Positions 19,437 to 27,691 of a stretch of 64,000 nt of DNA are shown here, one piece after another. How positions within the stretch are numbered: the stretch's first letter is position 1; every line of letters begins with the position of its first letter. The stretch spans positions 62,001-126,000 of the forward strand of contig NZ_VBRY01000001.1 of assembly GCF_005818865.1 (NCBI RefSeq). The letters are read 5' to 3'. The notes under the pieces are model-generated. The model did no database searches. It saw only the letters and a program-made list of their open reading frames with translations, and had not been told where the DNA came from. Source of the DNA: Mariprofundus erugo. Lineage in GTDB: Bacteria; Pseudomonadota; Zetaproteobacteria; Mariprofundales; Mariprofundaceae. Made by a program: the position numbers and the translations under genes.

Positions 19437-21080
19437 TTAATCTCCTGAAACGGGTTTTCCGACCAGCAGGGCGTTCGGATTTCGCTCAAGTATTTCAACC
19501 AGTGCGCGTATCGCGCGGGCGGTATCACTGAGCTCTTCACTCATTTGTGTGACCGGTGATCCCGATTTCAGCTGCAGATTGATCAACCGTAATGTTGTTT
19601 TTGCCTGTACAAGGATGCCACCCATATGTTCTGCCATTGGTTCGGCATGGCGGTCGACTGTCTGCAGGGTATGCTGTAGTGCCAGCAAGGAGCTCTTCAG
19701 CTCCGGTCCGTTGATCAGTTTGCTGCTGCCTTCCAGCGTCTGCTGCAGCGCTGAACCGATTTTCTCAATATCGACCCGTTCGAGTTTGCTCAGGATATTC
19801 TGGACGGATGATGCGATCTGATCCAGGCCGCCCGGAATGGTCGGGATTTCCGGGTAGGGGTAGTGGCTATCGGCATGCAGGCGTTCCGGTGTGCCGGGGA
19901 AGATATTCAGTTCGACGAATATTTTCCCGGTGAGCAGGCTGCCGGTGCGCAAGCGGGCACGCAGCCCTTTTTCGACCAGCTGTTTGAACAGGGCGCGGTG
20001 ATCCAGGTTGGCATCCTGTCCGGGAGTCAGAAAACGTTCCGGCTCAATAGCCAGAATCACCGGGATGCGGAAGCTGGCGTTGTCGCTGTTGAACTCCAGC
20101 CGCAGATCCTCAACGATGCCCACCTTGATGCCGTTAAACTCCACCGGTGCGCCGGCCTGCAGGCCGCGTACCGAGCCGTCAAACAGGGCAATGATACGCT
20201 CCTTTTTGGCAAACAGGCTGTTTTCTGTGATCTCTGCCTTATTTCTGAACAGGGTGAAGACAAGGTTGCTGATCTCTTTCGGATGTGTATCCGGTGCATC
20301 CGGCGTGGTAAACGCGATGCCGCCCATCAGCAGGCTTTTGACCGATTCCAGATGCACATTGACGCCGTCCACACCGGTTGAGATATCGATGCCGCTGGTA
20401 TTCCAGAAACGGGAATTGCTGTGCACAAAGTGATGGAATGGCTCCCTGATAAATGCGTGTATCAGTACCCCTTTGTTATCTTTGGCAAGCTCATAGCCCA
20501 GTACCTCACCGGCCTGAATACCCTGATAGTAGATGGGGGAGCCGGTATCGAGCGAGCCCAGCCGCTCACTTTTGAGTACCACCTCGATGCCCGCCTGCCC
20601 GGGACGAATGATGGGCGGGGTATCAAGGCCGGTGAAAGTCCTGCTGTATTTTCCTTCGCCCGGCGCCAGTTCGATATAGGCCCCCGAGACCAGTGTGTTC
20701 AGACCGGATATGCCGCCGATGCCAAGGCGAGGCTTGACCACCCAGAAGCGGCTGCCCTGATGTAGCAGCTGCTCGGTATCCTTGCGCAGTTTTGCAGTGA
20801 CCAGGATATGGGTGAACCGGTCGCTGAACTCAACCTGTTGCACAACGCCGATATCGATGTCCCTGAACTTAACCCTGGTTTTACCTGCCTCGATGCCTTC
20901 GGCTGTTTTAAACGAGATGGTGATGACGGGGCCCTGTTCCATTTGTGTTTTGATCATCAGCCAGCCGCCGATGATGGCGGTGAGCAGCGGGATCAGCCAT
21001 ATCAGTGAAAAACCGGCCGACTTTTTAATGGTCGGGGTCGCAAACTGCCCGGATGGGGGGAGTTGGTCTTCGCTAGTCAA
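19437..21080 (-). CDS. pqiB: PqiB-like MCE-domain intermembrane lipid transport protein
   Basis: PqiB forms a hexameric periplasmic tunnel of stacked MCE rings between inner and outer membrane. This 547-residue protein has one N-terminal membrane helix (about 22-42, FSLIWLIPLLTAIIGGWLMI) and three MCE domains, seen as ITISFKTAEGIEAGKTRVKFRDIDIGVV, IEVVLKSERLGSLDTGSPIYYQGIQAGEV and ALFDGSVRGLQAGAPVEFNGIKVGIV in sequence. The C-terminal part is a long amphipathic helix region (LERVDIEKIGSALQQTL) expected to form the needle. Its start overlaps the pqiA stop by four bases. Order pqiA-pqiB-pqiC matches E. coli. Confidence 0.95.
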   Translation of the reverse strand: MTSEDQLPPSGQFATPTIKKSAGFSLIWLIPLLTAIIGGWLMIKTQMEQGPVITISFKTAEGIEAGKTRVKFRDIDIGVVQQVEFSDRFTHILVTAKLRKDTEQLLHQGSRFWVVKPRLGIGGISGLNTLVSGAYIELAPGEGKYSRTFTGLDTPPIIRPGQAGIEVVLKSERLGSLDTGSPIYYQGIQAGEVLGYELAKDNKGVLIHAFIREPFHHFVHSNSRFWNTSGIDISTGVDGVNVHLESVKSLLMGGIAFTTPDAPDTHPKEISNLVFTLFRNKAEITENSLFAKKERIIALFDGSVRGLQAGAPVEFNGIKVGIVEDLRLEFNSDNASFRIPVILAIEPERFLTPGQDANLDHRALFKQLVEKGLRARLRTGSLLTGKIFVELNIFPGTPERLHADSHYPYPEIPTIPGGLDQIASSVQNILSKLERVDIEKIGSALQQTLEGSSKLINGPELKSSLLALQHTLQTVDRHAEPMAEHMGGILVQAKTTLRLINLQLKSGSPVTQMSEELSDTARAIRALVEILERNPNALLVGKPVSGD

Positions 21081-22339
21081 TGTTGCTGACCTCCGCAGTC
21101 CCAGATCAGGCGAGGATCAAAGCTCCTGGCCGCAAAGATGGTTGTTACAACGACGCCGGCAAAAAAGAGTGCGCCGGCATTCGGCGTGATGGTTGATAAT
21201 GCATCCAGCTTAACCAGTCCGGCCAACAGCGCAATCAGGAAGATGTCGACCATCGACCATGAGCCGACAAGCTCGGTATAGCGGTAGAGCAGAGCGCGAT
21301 CGCGCAGGCGCCAGCGTGATTTTTTTTGTACCGAAAGTTGCAGAAAGGCGAGGATAAGAAGTTTGGCGACCGGAATGATGATGCTTGCCACCAGCACGAT
21401 CATGCCCAGCGGCCACATGCCGCTTTCGATCAGGTGCATGATGCCGCCCGTAATGGTGCTCGACTCGCCCTTGCCAAAACGGATGACAGTCATGATCGGG
21501 TAGAGGTTCGCCGGTATCAGCAGCAGTGCTGCGGTTATAATCAGAGCCCAGGTTCTCTGCATGTGATCGGGTTTGCGCTGGTGCAGGGGGCTGTGGCAGC
21601 GGGGGCAACGCGGATGATCGATGTCATTGCTGTCAGGGGTCAGGAGTGAACAGGTATGACAGTGAATCCAGTTACGTGCGATAGCGGTGGGGCCTGTCGC
21701 TGTCGGCAGCGAAGAGGCCGATGTGGCGGGCCACAGCAGGCGGCTGTCGAAGCTGTTCCATGCGGCAGCAGTCAGCAGGACCAGTGCAATAAAGGCGTAG
21801 AAAGAGATGCCTGGAATGATATGGGCAAGATCGAGCAGTTTGGCGATGGCTATGAGTACGCTGAGCAGGAGCACATCCAGCATGCACCACGGGGCGATGG
21901 CCCGGATGATACGATACACCGTAGCCATGCCCGGAGGGTGAATGCCGAGCTTTAGCGGCAGTAGCAGATAAAGCTGGGCAAGGGTATTGAGCAGGGGGAA
22001 CAACAGACTGGTCATCAGCACGAGCATGCCCAGAGCTCCCCAGTCCAGTTGCCACAGCGAGAGGACGCCGGAAACAAAGATGGTCTCTTCACTGCGTCCG
22101 GCAATTTCCATGGAGAGAAACGGGAAGGTGTTGGCGAGGATAAAACAGAACAGGGCCGCGAGGTTCAGGGCCAGCGTTCGATTCAGGTTGTTACCCCGGT
22201 TCTGCTGTAACAGGCTGCCGCAGCGGCTGCATAATGCCTTGCCTCCGGCCGGGATCCGTTCGATCTGATGCAGCAAATCACATTCGTGGCAGGCCATGAT
22301 GGCATGCCCGGTGGTGGTCTGTTGATCAGCTGTGGTCAT
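21077..22339 (-). CDS. pqiA: PqiA-like paraquat-inducible inner-membrane protein
   Basis: PqiA is the polytopic inner-membrane partner of PqiB. The frame is open from 22432, but AGGAGG (22350-22355) is 10 nt before the ATG at 22339, giving 420 residues. Two homologous halves each start with a zinc ribbon (ACHECDLL...CSRCGSLL and HCHTCSLL...CPRCHSPL) followed by four membrane helices, eight in all. Motifs LFCFILANTFPFLSME and LIPANLYPIMTV are typical. It is followed within the operon by pqiB and pqiC. A 167-bp gap separates it from the SulP gene upstream; that gap holds a few short palindromes but no clear terminator. Confidence 0.94.
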   Translation of the reverse strand: MTTADQQTTTGHAIMACHECDLLHQIERIPAGGKALCSRCGSLLQQNRGNNLNRTLALNLAALFCFILANTFPFLSMEIAGRSEETIFVSGVLSLWQLDWGALGMLVLMTSLLFPLLNTLAQLYLLLPLKLGIHPPGMATVYRIIRAIAPWCMLDVLLLSVLIAIAKLLDLAHIIPGISFYAFIALVLLTAAAWNSFDSRLLWPATSASSLPTATGPTAIARNWIHCHTCSLLTPDSNDIDHPRCPRCHSPLHQRKPDHMQRTWALIITAALLLIPANLYPIMTVIRFGKGESSTITGGIMHLIESGMWPLGMIVLVASIIIPVAKLLILAFLQLSVQKKSRWRLRDRALLYRYTELVGSWSMVDIFLIALLAGLVKLDALSTITPNAGALFFAGVVVTTIFAARSFDPRLIWDCGGQQH

Positions 22340-22506
22340 GCAACAGAAACCTCCTGCAGCAGCGTTTGCAAGCTGCATTGTAGCAAAAGAAACGATTGCT
22401 GCGCTATGGCGGCAATGCCGGTTTGCGGCCATCCGGACTGGCGCAGAAGCGCCGGCTTGATCAGCACCTTCCGTCGGCAGGCGGGCTCTGCAGGCGATCG
22501 CTGCAG

Positions 22507-24036
22507 TTATGCCAGTTTGTCATCGGCCACATGGTAGTGCGGGTCTTCCTTGATATTGACCTCAACCAGATCTGCAGCGGTGGTCAGCAGTTGAGTACAC
22601 TCCTGACTTAAGTGCACCAGATGCATCTCCTTGCCGGCTTTTTTGTATCGCTCGGCCAGCTGGTCAATCGCCTCAATGGCCGAATGGTCAGCGATGCGTG
22701 ACATGGCAAAATCGATATACACTTTTTGTGGATCATCTTCCGGATCAAACAGATCATTAAAGCGGTGTACGGAGGCGAAAAAGAGCGGGCCATGCACCCT
22801 GTAGGTACGGGCGCCATTTTTATGATCCTCATGAACGGCATAGATATGCCGGGCCTGTTTCCACGAGAAGGTCAGTGCGGTGGCAATGACGCCGATGATG
22901 ACGGCAGTGGCAAGGTCGGTGAATACTGTGACGACGGCGACAAGAATGCCGACAAACGAGTCTTCGCGGGGGATTTTGTTGAGAAGATTGAAGCTGCCCC
23001 ATTCGAAAGTGCCGATGACCACCATGAACATCAGGCCGACCAGCGCTGCAACCGGCACCATGGCAATCAGATCCGAAGTGAACATGATAAACACCAGCAG
23101 AAACAGGGCTGCGGCAATGCCGGAGAGATTGCGCAGGCCGCCGGATGAGACATTGATCATGGTCTGACCGATCATGGCGCAGCCGCCCATGCCGCCGAAG
23201 AAGCCATTGATGGTGTTGGCCAGCCCCTGGCCGATCGAGACGCGATTGCCCTGCCCCCGGGTTGAGGTCATTTCATCAACGACGCTCATGGTCAGCAGTG
23301 ATTCGATCAGTCCGACACCGGCCAGAATAAATGCATAGGGGAGGATGATGGTCAGCGTCTCCATAGTCATCGGAACAGCCGGAATATGGAATGCGGGAAA
23401 ACCACCGCTGATATCGGCGATGTCACCGACTGTTTTGGTGTCGATGCCGCCGAAGATGACCAGCAGGCTGACGGTGAGGATGGCAGCAAGGCCTGCCGGT
23501 ATGGCGCGGGTGATTTTGGGCAGAAAAAACATGATGGCCATGGTCAGGGTGACCAGCCCCAGCATGGTCAGTAATGGTGAGCCGGTCAGCCAGTGCAGGT
23601 GGCCGTCAGCTCCCGTGCTTTTAAAGTGTTCCATCTGAGCCAGAAAAATGACCATGGCCAGTCCGTTCACGAAGCCGAGCATGACCGGGTAGGGCACCAT
23701 GCGGATGTATTTGCCAAATTTCAGGCTGCCAAATGCGAGTTGAAGCAGGCCGGTCAGCACAATGGCAGCAAACAGATATTCGACACCGTGTTGCGATACC
23801 AGTGCCACCATGACCACGGCCATGGAGCCGGTGGCACCGGAAATCATGCCGGGGCGCCCGCCGACCAGCGAGGTCACAAGCCCCATCAGGAATGCACCAT
23901 ATAGTCCGACCAGCGGGTTGACGCCGGCAACAAAGGCAAAGGCAACCGCCTCCGGAACCAGCGCCAGGGCGACCGTCAGACCTGAAAGCAGGTCATCTCT
24001 CGTCCCGGCAGCGTGTTTGTAATAAAGCTGAAACAT
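22507..24036 (-). CDS. SulP-family anion transporter with STAS domain
   Basis: A 509-residue SulP (SLC26-type) transporter. The N-terminal family motif DLLSGLTVALALVPEAVAFAFVAGV is present, followed by about 12-14 membrane helices, and a cytoplasmic STAS domain from about residue 410 (YRVHGPLFFASVHRFNDLF to HLVHLSQECTQLL). Such proteins move sulfate, bicarbonate or other anions, often with Na+ or H+. Substrate cannot be fixed from sequence, and the APS reductase gene is too far away to be evidence. GGAG lies before the ATG. A strong terminator for the upstream ompA operon sits 83 bp before the start. Confidence 0.9.
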   Translation of the reverse strand: MFQLYYKHAAGTRDDLLSGLTVALALVPEAVAFAFVAGVNPLVGLYGAFLMGLVTSLVGGRPGMISGATGSMAVVMVALVSQHGVEYLFAAIVLTGLLQLAFGSLKFGKYIRMVPYPVMLGFVNGLAMVIFLAQMEHFKSTGADGHLHWLTGSPLLTMLGLVTLTMAIMFFLPKITRAIPAGLAAILTVSLLVIFGGIDTKTVGDIADISGGFPAFHIPAVPMTMETLTIILPYAFILAGVGLIESLLTMSVVDEMTSTRGQGNRVSIGQGLANTINGFFGGMGGCAMIGQTMINVSSGGLRNLSGIAAALFLLVFIMFTSDLIAMVPVAALVGLMFMVVIGTFEWGSFNLLNKIPREDSFVGILVAVVTVFTDLATAVIIGVIATALTFSWKQARHIYAVHEDHKNGARTYRVHGPLFFASVHRFNDLFDPEDDPQKVYIDFAMSRIADHSAIEAIDQLAERYKKAGKEMHLVHLSQECTQLLTTAADLVEVNIKEDPHYHVADDKLA

Positions 24037-24111
24037 GACAACTCCTGTTGTAACCGTGGGGGGGCGGCACTCTAGGGGAGGGAGAGCTCAGGGCAAGTTT
24101 GGTGGGTATGC

Positions 24112-24143
24112 AAAAAAACGGGCTGCCAATATATGGCAGCCCG
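24112..24143 (-). terminator. Rho-independent terminator of the OmpA-lipoprotein operon
   Basis: A perfect 10-bp stem, CGGGCTGCCA (24119-24128) with TGGCAGCCCG (24134-24143), encloses ATATA. Read on the reverse strand, the stem is followed by seven T residues (A-run at 24112-24118). It lies 31 bases after the stop of the OmpA-like gene and before the SulP gene, so it isolates the two. Confidence 0.88.
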
Positions 24144-24173
24144 ATAGCAGTTCCTGCAATGCAGGCGGAGCGC

Positions 24174-24815
24174 TTATTTCAGTACGCGCAGTTCAACGCG
24201 GCGGTTTTTGGCGCGCCCTTCCTTGCTGGTGTTATCAGCGACAGGCTGGGTTTCGCCATAGCCTTTGGAGCTCAGCCGCGATGCATCAATGCCATGCGCG
24301 ACAAGATAGTCCATCACGCTGGCGGCACGGCGGGTCGAGAGTGCCATGTTATAGCCGTCGGAGCCGCTGCTGTCGGTGTGAGCCGCAACCTCAACCCTGA
24401 TGTTTGCCCGTGCTTTCAGCGTAGTCACGGCTTTATCGAGCGTGGCGACGGAGCTCTGTCGCAGGTTGGCACTGTCATTATCGAAATACACACCTTCAAG
24501 CGAGATGATTTCGACCTTTGCCGGTTTTCCGGAGCATGCCTTGCGGGCTTCATTGGCCTTGTTGACTGCGGTGGCGATCAGGCTGGCATTTTCATCCGGA
24601 TGTACATCCCCCTCGGTGAGTTCATGGGCAGCCCAGTAGTATGAGGCAACGGCTTCAGCCTGCAGTTTCGGGGCACAGCTCTCTGCACCGGCGGCTTTGG
24701 CATCGGCAATGGCCTTGCGTGCCTCATCCAGCTTGCTGCTGTCGGTATTCATGTGCGGGGCGCAGGCTGAGAGGGCGAGGGTAGCCGTTGCAGCAATCGC
24801 GAGACGTTTGATCAT
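24174..24815 (-). CDS. OmpA-domain lipoprotein
   Basis: A 213-residue outer-membrane lipoprotein. The signal peptide is MIKRLAIAATATLALSAC with C18 lipidated. Residues 25-100 are an Ala-rich helical segment with cysteines (ESCAPK, RKACSGK). The C-terminal OmpA/MotB domain (about 105-213) has VYFDNDSANLRQSS, VEVAAHTDSSGSDGYNMALSTRRAASVMDYL, GYGETQPVADN and KNRRVEL, which bind peptidoglycan. It resembles Pal/YiaD proteins but is longer in front of the OmpA domain and has no Tol genes beside it. It overlaps the small secreted-protein gene by four bases and ends in a strong terminator. Confidence 0.92.
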   Translation of the reverse strand: MIKRLAIAATATLALSACAPHMNTDSSKLDEARKAIADAKAAGAESCAPKLQAEAVASYYWAAHELTEGDVHPDENASLIATAVNKANEARKACSGKPAKVEIISLEGVYFDNDSANLRQSSVATLDKAVTTLKARANIRVEVAAHTDSSGSDGYNMALSTRRAASVMDYLVAHGIDASRLSSKGYGETQPVADNTSKEGRAKNRRVELRVLK

Positions 24816-25069
24816 TTTGCACCTCCGGCTTTGGCCGCTTCATCTTCTGCCATGTTGATAAAGGTTTTTGCCGCACGCAGATCGTGCTGCCCCTTTTCCG
24901 TTGTGGCGATGGATGCAAGCTTGCGGGCAAGCACGGCATGGTAGCCCTCATTTCCCTGCAGCTCGGCGGTGATCTTTGCCTCCCGCTCCTCCACACTGAC
25001 AAACAGCTGAGCCTGTGCCGGCAGTGCATACGTCAGCAGGGCTGACAGCAAAAGTATCAAACGTGCCAT
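24812..25069 (-). CDS. Small secreted periplasmic protein of unknown function (85 aa)
   Basis: The ATG at 25069 follows a strong AAGGAGGAGAGGA, and the product begins with a signal peptide, MARLILLLSALLTYALPAQA, cleaved to a mature protein of about 65 residues. The mature part is charged and helical (EEREAKITAELQ, ATTEKGQHDLRAAKTFINMAEDEAAKAG). This resembles the helical segment in front of the OmpA domain of its partner. DUF4398-type proteins, which often accompany OmpA lipoproteins, have this look; that match is tentative. The four-base overlap with the OmpA gene suggests that the two work together at the cell wall. Confidence 0.82.
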   Translation of the reverse strand: MARLILLLSALLTYALPAQAQLFVSVEEREAKITAELQGNEGYHAVLARKLASIATTEKGQHDLRAAKTFINMAEDEAAKAGGAK

Positions 25070-25099
25070 TCCTCTCCTCCTTGTGTGAGATGTTGGGCC

Positions 25100-25127
25100 A
25101 TTATAGTCGGTCACCGGGTAATAGCAA
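25100..25127 (-). promoter_or_regulatory. Promoter of the small secreted protein/OmpA operon
   Basis: On the reverse strand TTGCTA (25122-25127) precedes a perfect TATAAT (25100-25105) by 16 bases. Transcription would start near 25093, about 24 bases before the ATG at 25069. It separates this operon from hflD, which ends 17 bases further upstream. Confidence 0.6.
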
Positions 25128-25143
25128 AAACAGAGATTGCTTT

Positions 25144-25788
25144 TTATCCTTGCAGCAATTGCTCCATTTCGCGCAAAAGTGCCTTGCGTCTGAACAGCAG
25201 TGTCAGATGGCCACCACCCTGACTGTGCCAGAGGTGGGCGGCTCTCAGGCCGGCCATTAACAGTGCACGGACACGGCGGGTGTTGCCCGCTTGACTCAGG
25301 TGTTCGGATTTTCCACGCACCATGATACGTGGTTTCATCTGGCTGATGGTTTCACCGTAAAGATCGGCAATCGCAGCGATAATATTCGGATGCATGGTGT
25401 CGCCGAAATAGTGGCGCTGGTTGTTGATACGCTGCATGCCGGCAGCGAGTTGCTGTTGTACGGCTTTGTTTTGTGTCAGTTTTCCTTCCAGGGTCAGCAG
25501 GCCTGCACTGTAGGTCATCAGCGCCTTGTGCTGTGGCAGATTGTCGCCCTTGAGCATGCTGCTGCAGATGCGCAAGCCTGTTTGCAGGGCGGGGGTGCCG
25601 TTGTAATACAGGCCGATATGCTGATCGGCTGCAACAGGTTCCCGGAAGATGCTCTCCAGCATGGTGCGACAATCATCGGCATCGGCAGTGCCTTTGCGGG
25701 CAATCGAGTCGACGAGGTAGACTGCCTGGGTCAGGGCGGCGAGTGCGATAGCGCGCTGGCTGATAGCGGTGTGAGACTGATGCGACAT
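25144..25788 (-). CDS. hflD: HflD-like protein
   Basis: A 214-residue homologue of HflD, a peripheral inner-membrane protein named for its effect on lambda lysogeny through CII, with an unknown housekeeping role. Family features are ISQRAIALAALTQAVYLVDSIAR, the central GLYYNGTPALQTGLRI, KALMTYSAGLLTLEGKL, INNQRHYFGDTMHPNIIAAIADLYGETIS and MKPRIMVRG. In gammaproteobacteria it usually follows mnmA and precedes purB; neither is next to it here. It diverges from the DUF455 gene with only 35 bp between the starts. Confidence 0.9.
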   Translation of the reverse strand: MSHQSHTAISQRAIALAALTQAVYLVDSIARKGTADADDCRTMLESIFREPVAADQHIGLYYNGTPALQTGLRICSSMLKGDNLPQHKALMTYSAGLLTLEGKLTQNKAVQQQLAAGMQRINNQRHYFGDTMHPNIIAAIADLYGETISQMKPRIMVRGKSEHLSQAGNTRRVRALLMAGLRAAHLWHSQGGGHLTLLFRRKALLREMEQLLQG

Positions 25789-25823
25789 GCGGCTATGCTG
25801 AGGTCAGTGAGGGAGATGCTCAA

Positions 25824-26630
25824 GTGGTGAATGAATTAAGACAGGGCGCGCATCAATGCCTGTTACTGGAAGAGGTGGATGAAAAGCTCGCTGCTGTCAG
25901 GGAGCTGGTCCGGATGCAGCAGGCGGGGGCGCTGACGCTGGCAGTAGCCGCCGGGCTGGAACCTGTCATGCAGCCAGGACGGCCTGTCCGGCCGGAGCTG
26001 ATCAGGGCCAGCCGGGTGAAACGGCGTGGGTTCGGGACCAGAGAGGGGCGTGCAACGATGATGCATGCCATTGCTCATATCGAGTTTAACGCCATCAACC
26101 TGGCTCTGGATGCGGTCAGTCGCTTTAGTGATATGCCGGCCTCTTTTTATACGGACTGGCTGAATGTGGCGCATGAGGAGGTCTATCATTTTGAGCTGAT
26201 ACGGGCTCATCTGCGTCATCTTGGTGCTGATTACGGTGATTACCCTGCCCATGGCGGGCTTTGGGAAATGTGTGAGAAGACTGCCCATGATGTACTATCC
26301 CGTATGGCGCTGGTACCGCGTGTACTTGAGGCGCGGGGGCTGGATGTGACGCCCGGCATTCAGGAAAAGCTGGCGCAGGCAGGGGATCATCATGCGGTGA
26401 GTCTGCTTGATATCATCATGCGTGATGAAGTGGGGCATGTGGCTGTGGGCAATCACTGGTTTAATTACCTGTGTGGTCAGCGGGGACTTGATCCGTTTGC
26501 GACATTTACCGCACTGATCGGTGAATATTATCCGCGTGGTCTTGCCGGTCCGTATAATATGCTGGCGCGTGAACAGGCGGGTTTCTCAGCGCAGGAGATG
26601 ACCATGCTCGGCTGCGCGTCGGATGTGTGA
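25824..26630 (+). CDS. DUF455-family ferritin-like protein (GTG start)
   Basis: A 268-residue member of the DUF455 family, which has a ferritin-like four-helix bundle with a di-metal site. Candidate ligands are in MHAIAHIEFNAINLALDA, WLNVAHEEVYHFELI and IIMRDEVGHVAVGNHWF (Glu and ExxH pairs). The start is one of two tandem GTG codons at 25824 and 25827; GGGAG (25811-25815) is 8 nt before the first. Function in the family is not established; tRNA-hydroxylase-like or iron-related roles have been suggested for ferritin-like relatives. It is followed by a 390-bp non-coding stretch. Confidence 0.85.
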   Translation: MVNELRQGAHQCLLLEEVDEKLAAVRELVRMQQAGALTLAVAAGLEPVMQPGRPVRPELIRASRVKRRGFGTREGRATMMHAIAHIEFNAINLALDAVSRFSDMPASFYTDWLNVAHEEVYHFELIRAHLRHLGADYGDYPAHGGLWEMCEKTAHDVLSRMALVPRVLEARGLDVTPGIQEKLAQAGDHHAVSLLDIIMRDEVGHVAVGNHWFNYLCGQRGLDPFATFTALIGEYYPRGLAGPYNMLAREQAGFSAQEMTMLGCASDV

Positions 26631-27020
26631 TGCATTCGCTATTGTGTATGGTGGCGGAAAATTGAGCCGGTCGATCCGGCAAGTGTTTGATTTGTAATAA
26701 AAGATGCGTCGCTTCCGGCTTATGGCGTGTCTTTTCGAGCGCCCTGTGCCGGTCTTGAATGCAGGCCGGGCGTCTGGCACGTTGCACTCTTCGTGCCCGC
26801 AAGGTTGGCCGGATGCTGACACGACGGTATCTTGTTGGTATGTGCTGCGAATTGCATAAGTGCGACGGACTTCTAGGGTTGGCTGCTATGGTTCCGGATA
26901 CCATGTGGACGGTGCTGCGGTGACCATCATCTGCTCCGATGGCCGCGCAGATCATTTGGCCTGTACGGCTCCGGTTTTGTCCGGGCTGGCAAGGCTGTCA
27001 GGATGACAAAGGAGAGAGAT
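26631..27020. other. Non-coding stretch with repeat fragments (element D)
   Basis: No convincing gene lies here. Two pieces match the repeat family at 34-40 kb. A 19-base block at 26679-26697 (GCAAGTGTTTGATTTGTAA) equals the reverse complement of 34862-34880. A terminal-repeat-like end at about 26852-26880 (ATAAGTGCGACGGACTTCTAGGG) is close to 34668-34689. Between them are GC-rich inverted repeats that do not align well with the other copies. The 60 bases before the SH3b gene contain its ribosome-binding site, but I see no clear promoter hexamers. Confidence 0.5.
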
Positions 27021-27656
27021 ATGAAATCGATCAGGCAATGGGTATGGGCAATGCTGATGATGGCAATGGCTGTTGTCGGTGGTTTGCCCTTTGCTGCCGA
27101 TCAGGCTGAAGCAGGGGATATGGCAGTGCTGAGCCTGACCCGCTCGGCCAAGCTGCATGTGGCTCCGTCAAGCCCATCCCGGGTGATTGAAATGGTGGCG
27201 AAGGGCGAGCGTTGTCAGCAGCTGGATACGCAGGATAAATGGGTTCAGGTCAGTATGGACAGAAACGGCCATACCGGCTGGATTCATCGCAGTTACCTCC
27301 GGCCGGTCGCTGCGGCTGAGCCACCTGTTGTAAGTCTTGACGATGATATCGACAGAGTGGTGACGATCGAGGCGGCACCGACTGCCACTCGACGTGCCCC
27401 GGTGGTAAAAAAATCGCGGCATCATGTGGTTGCTGCCAAAGGGCCGCTTCTGAAGCTGAGCAAGTCAGCCAAGCTGCATGCCGATGCTTCCGGTTCTTCC
27501 AGAGTGCTGAAAATTGTCGGGCGCGGAGAAACGGGTGTCTGGCTGGATAAAGTCGATGTATGGGTGAAGCTGCGTATGGACAGAGGCGGGCGCACCGGCT
27601 GGATTCATCAGAGTTACCTGGTGCCGGCGAAAAAGGCACCGGCATCGGAGCATTGA
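27021..27656 (+). CDS. Secreted protein with two SH3b domains
   Basis: A 211-residue exported protein. The start at 27021 follows AAAGGAGAGA, and residues 1-31 (MKSIRQWVWAMLMMAMAVVGG to ADQAEA) form a signal peptide. Two bacterial SH3 repeats follow, about 38-95 and 150-208. They share the pattern LTRSAKLHVAPSSPSRVIEMVAKGE and LSKSAKLHADASGSSRVLKIVGRGE, each ending in HTGWIHRSYL or RTGWIHQSYL. A linker rich in Pro, Ala and charged residues separates them. SH3b domains usually bind cell-wall peptides. No catalytic domain is present, so it is probably a wall-binding accessory protein. Confidence 0.88.
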   Translation: MKSIRQWVWAMLMMAMAVVGGLPFAADQAEAGDMAVLSLTRSAKLHVAPSSPSRVIEMVAKGERCQQLDTQDKWVQVSMDRNGHTGWIHRSYLRPVAAAEPPVVSLDDDIDRVVTIEAAPTATRRAPVVKKSRHHVVAAKGPLLKLSKSAKLHADASGSSRVLKIVGRGETGVWLDKVDVWVKLRMDRGGRTGWIHQSYLVPAKKAPASEH

Positions 27657-27691
27657 GCAGGCGATCCTCGCCGGCAGGGCTGCATCCCTGA

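Noticed and set aside
19420-19440. GGTTCGAATC resembling a tRNA T-loop.
   Set aside because: It is within the signal-peptide coding region of pqiC and no cloverleaf can be built around it.
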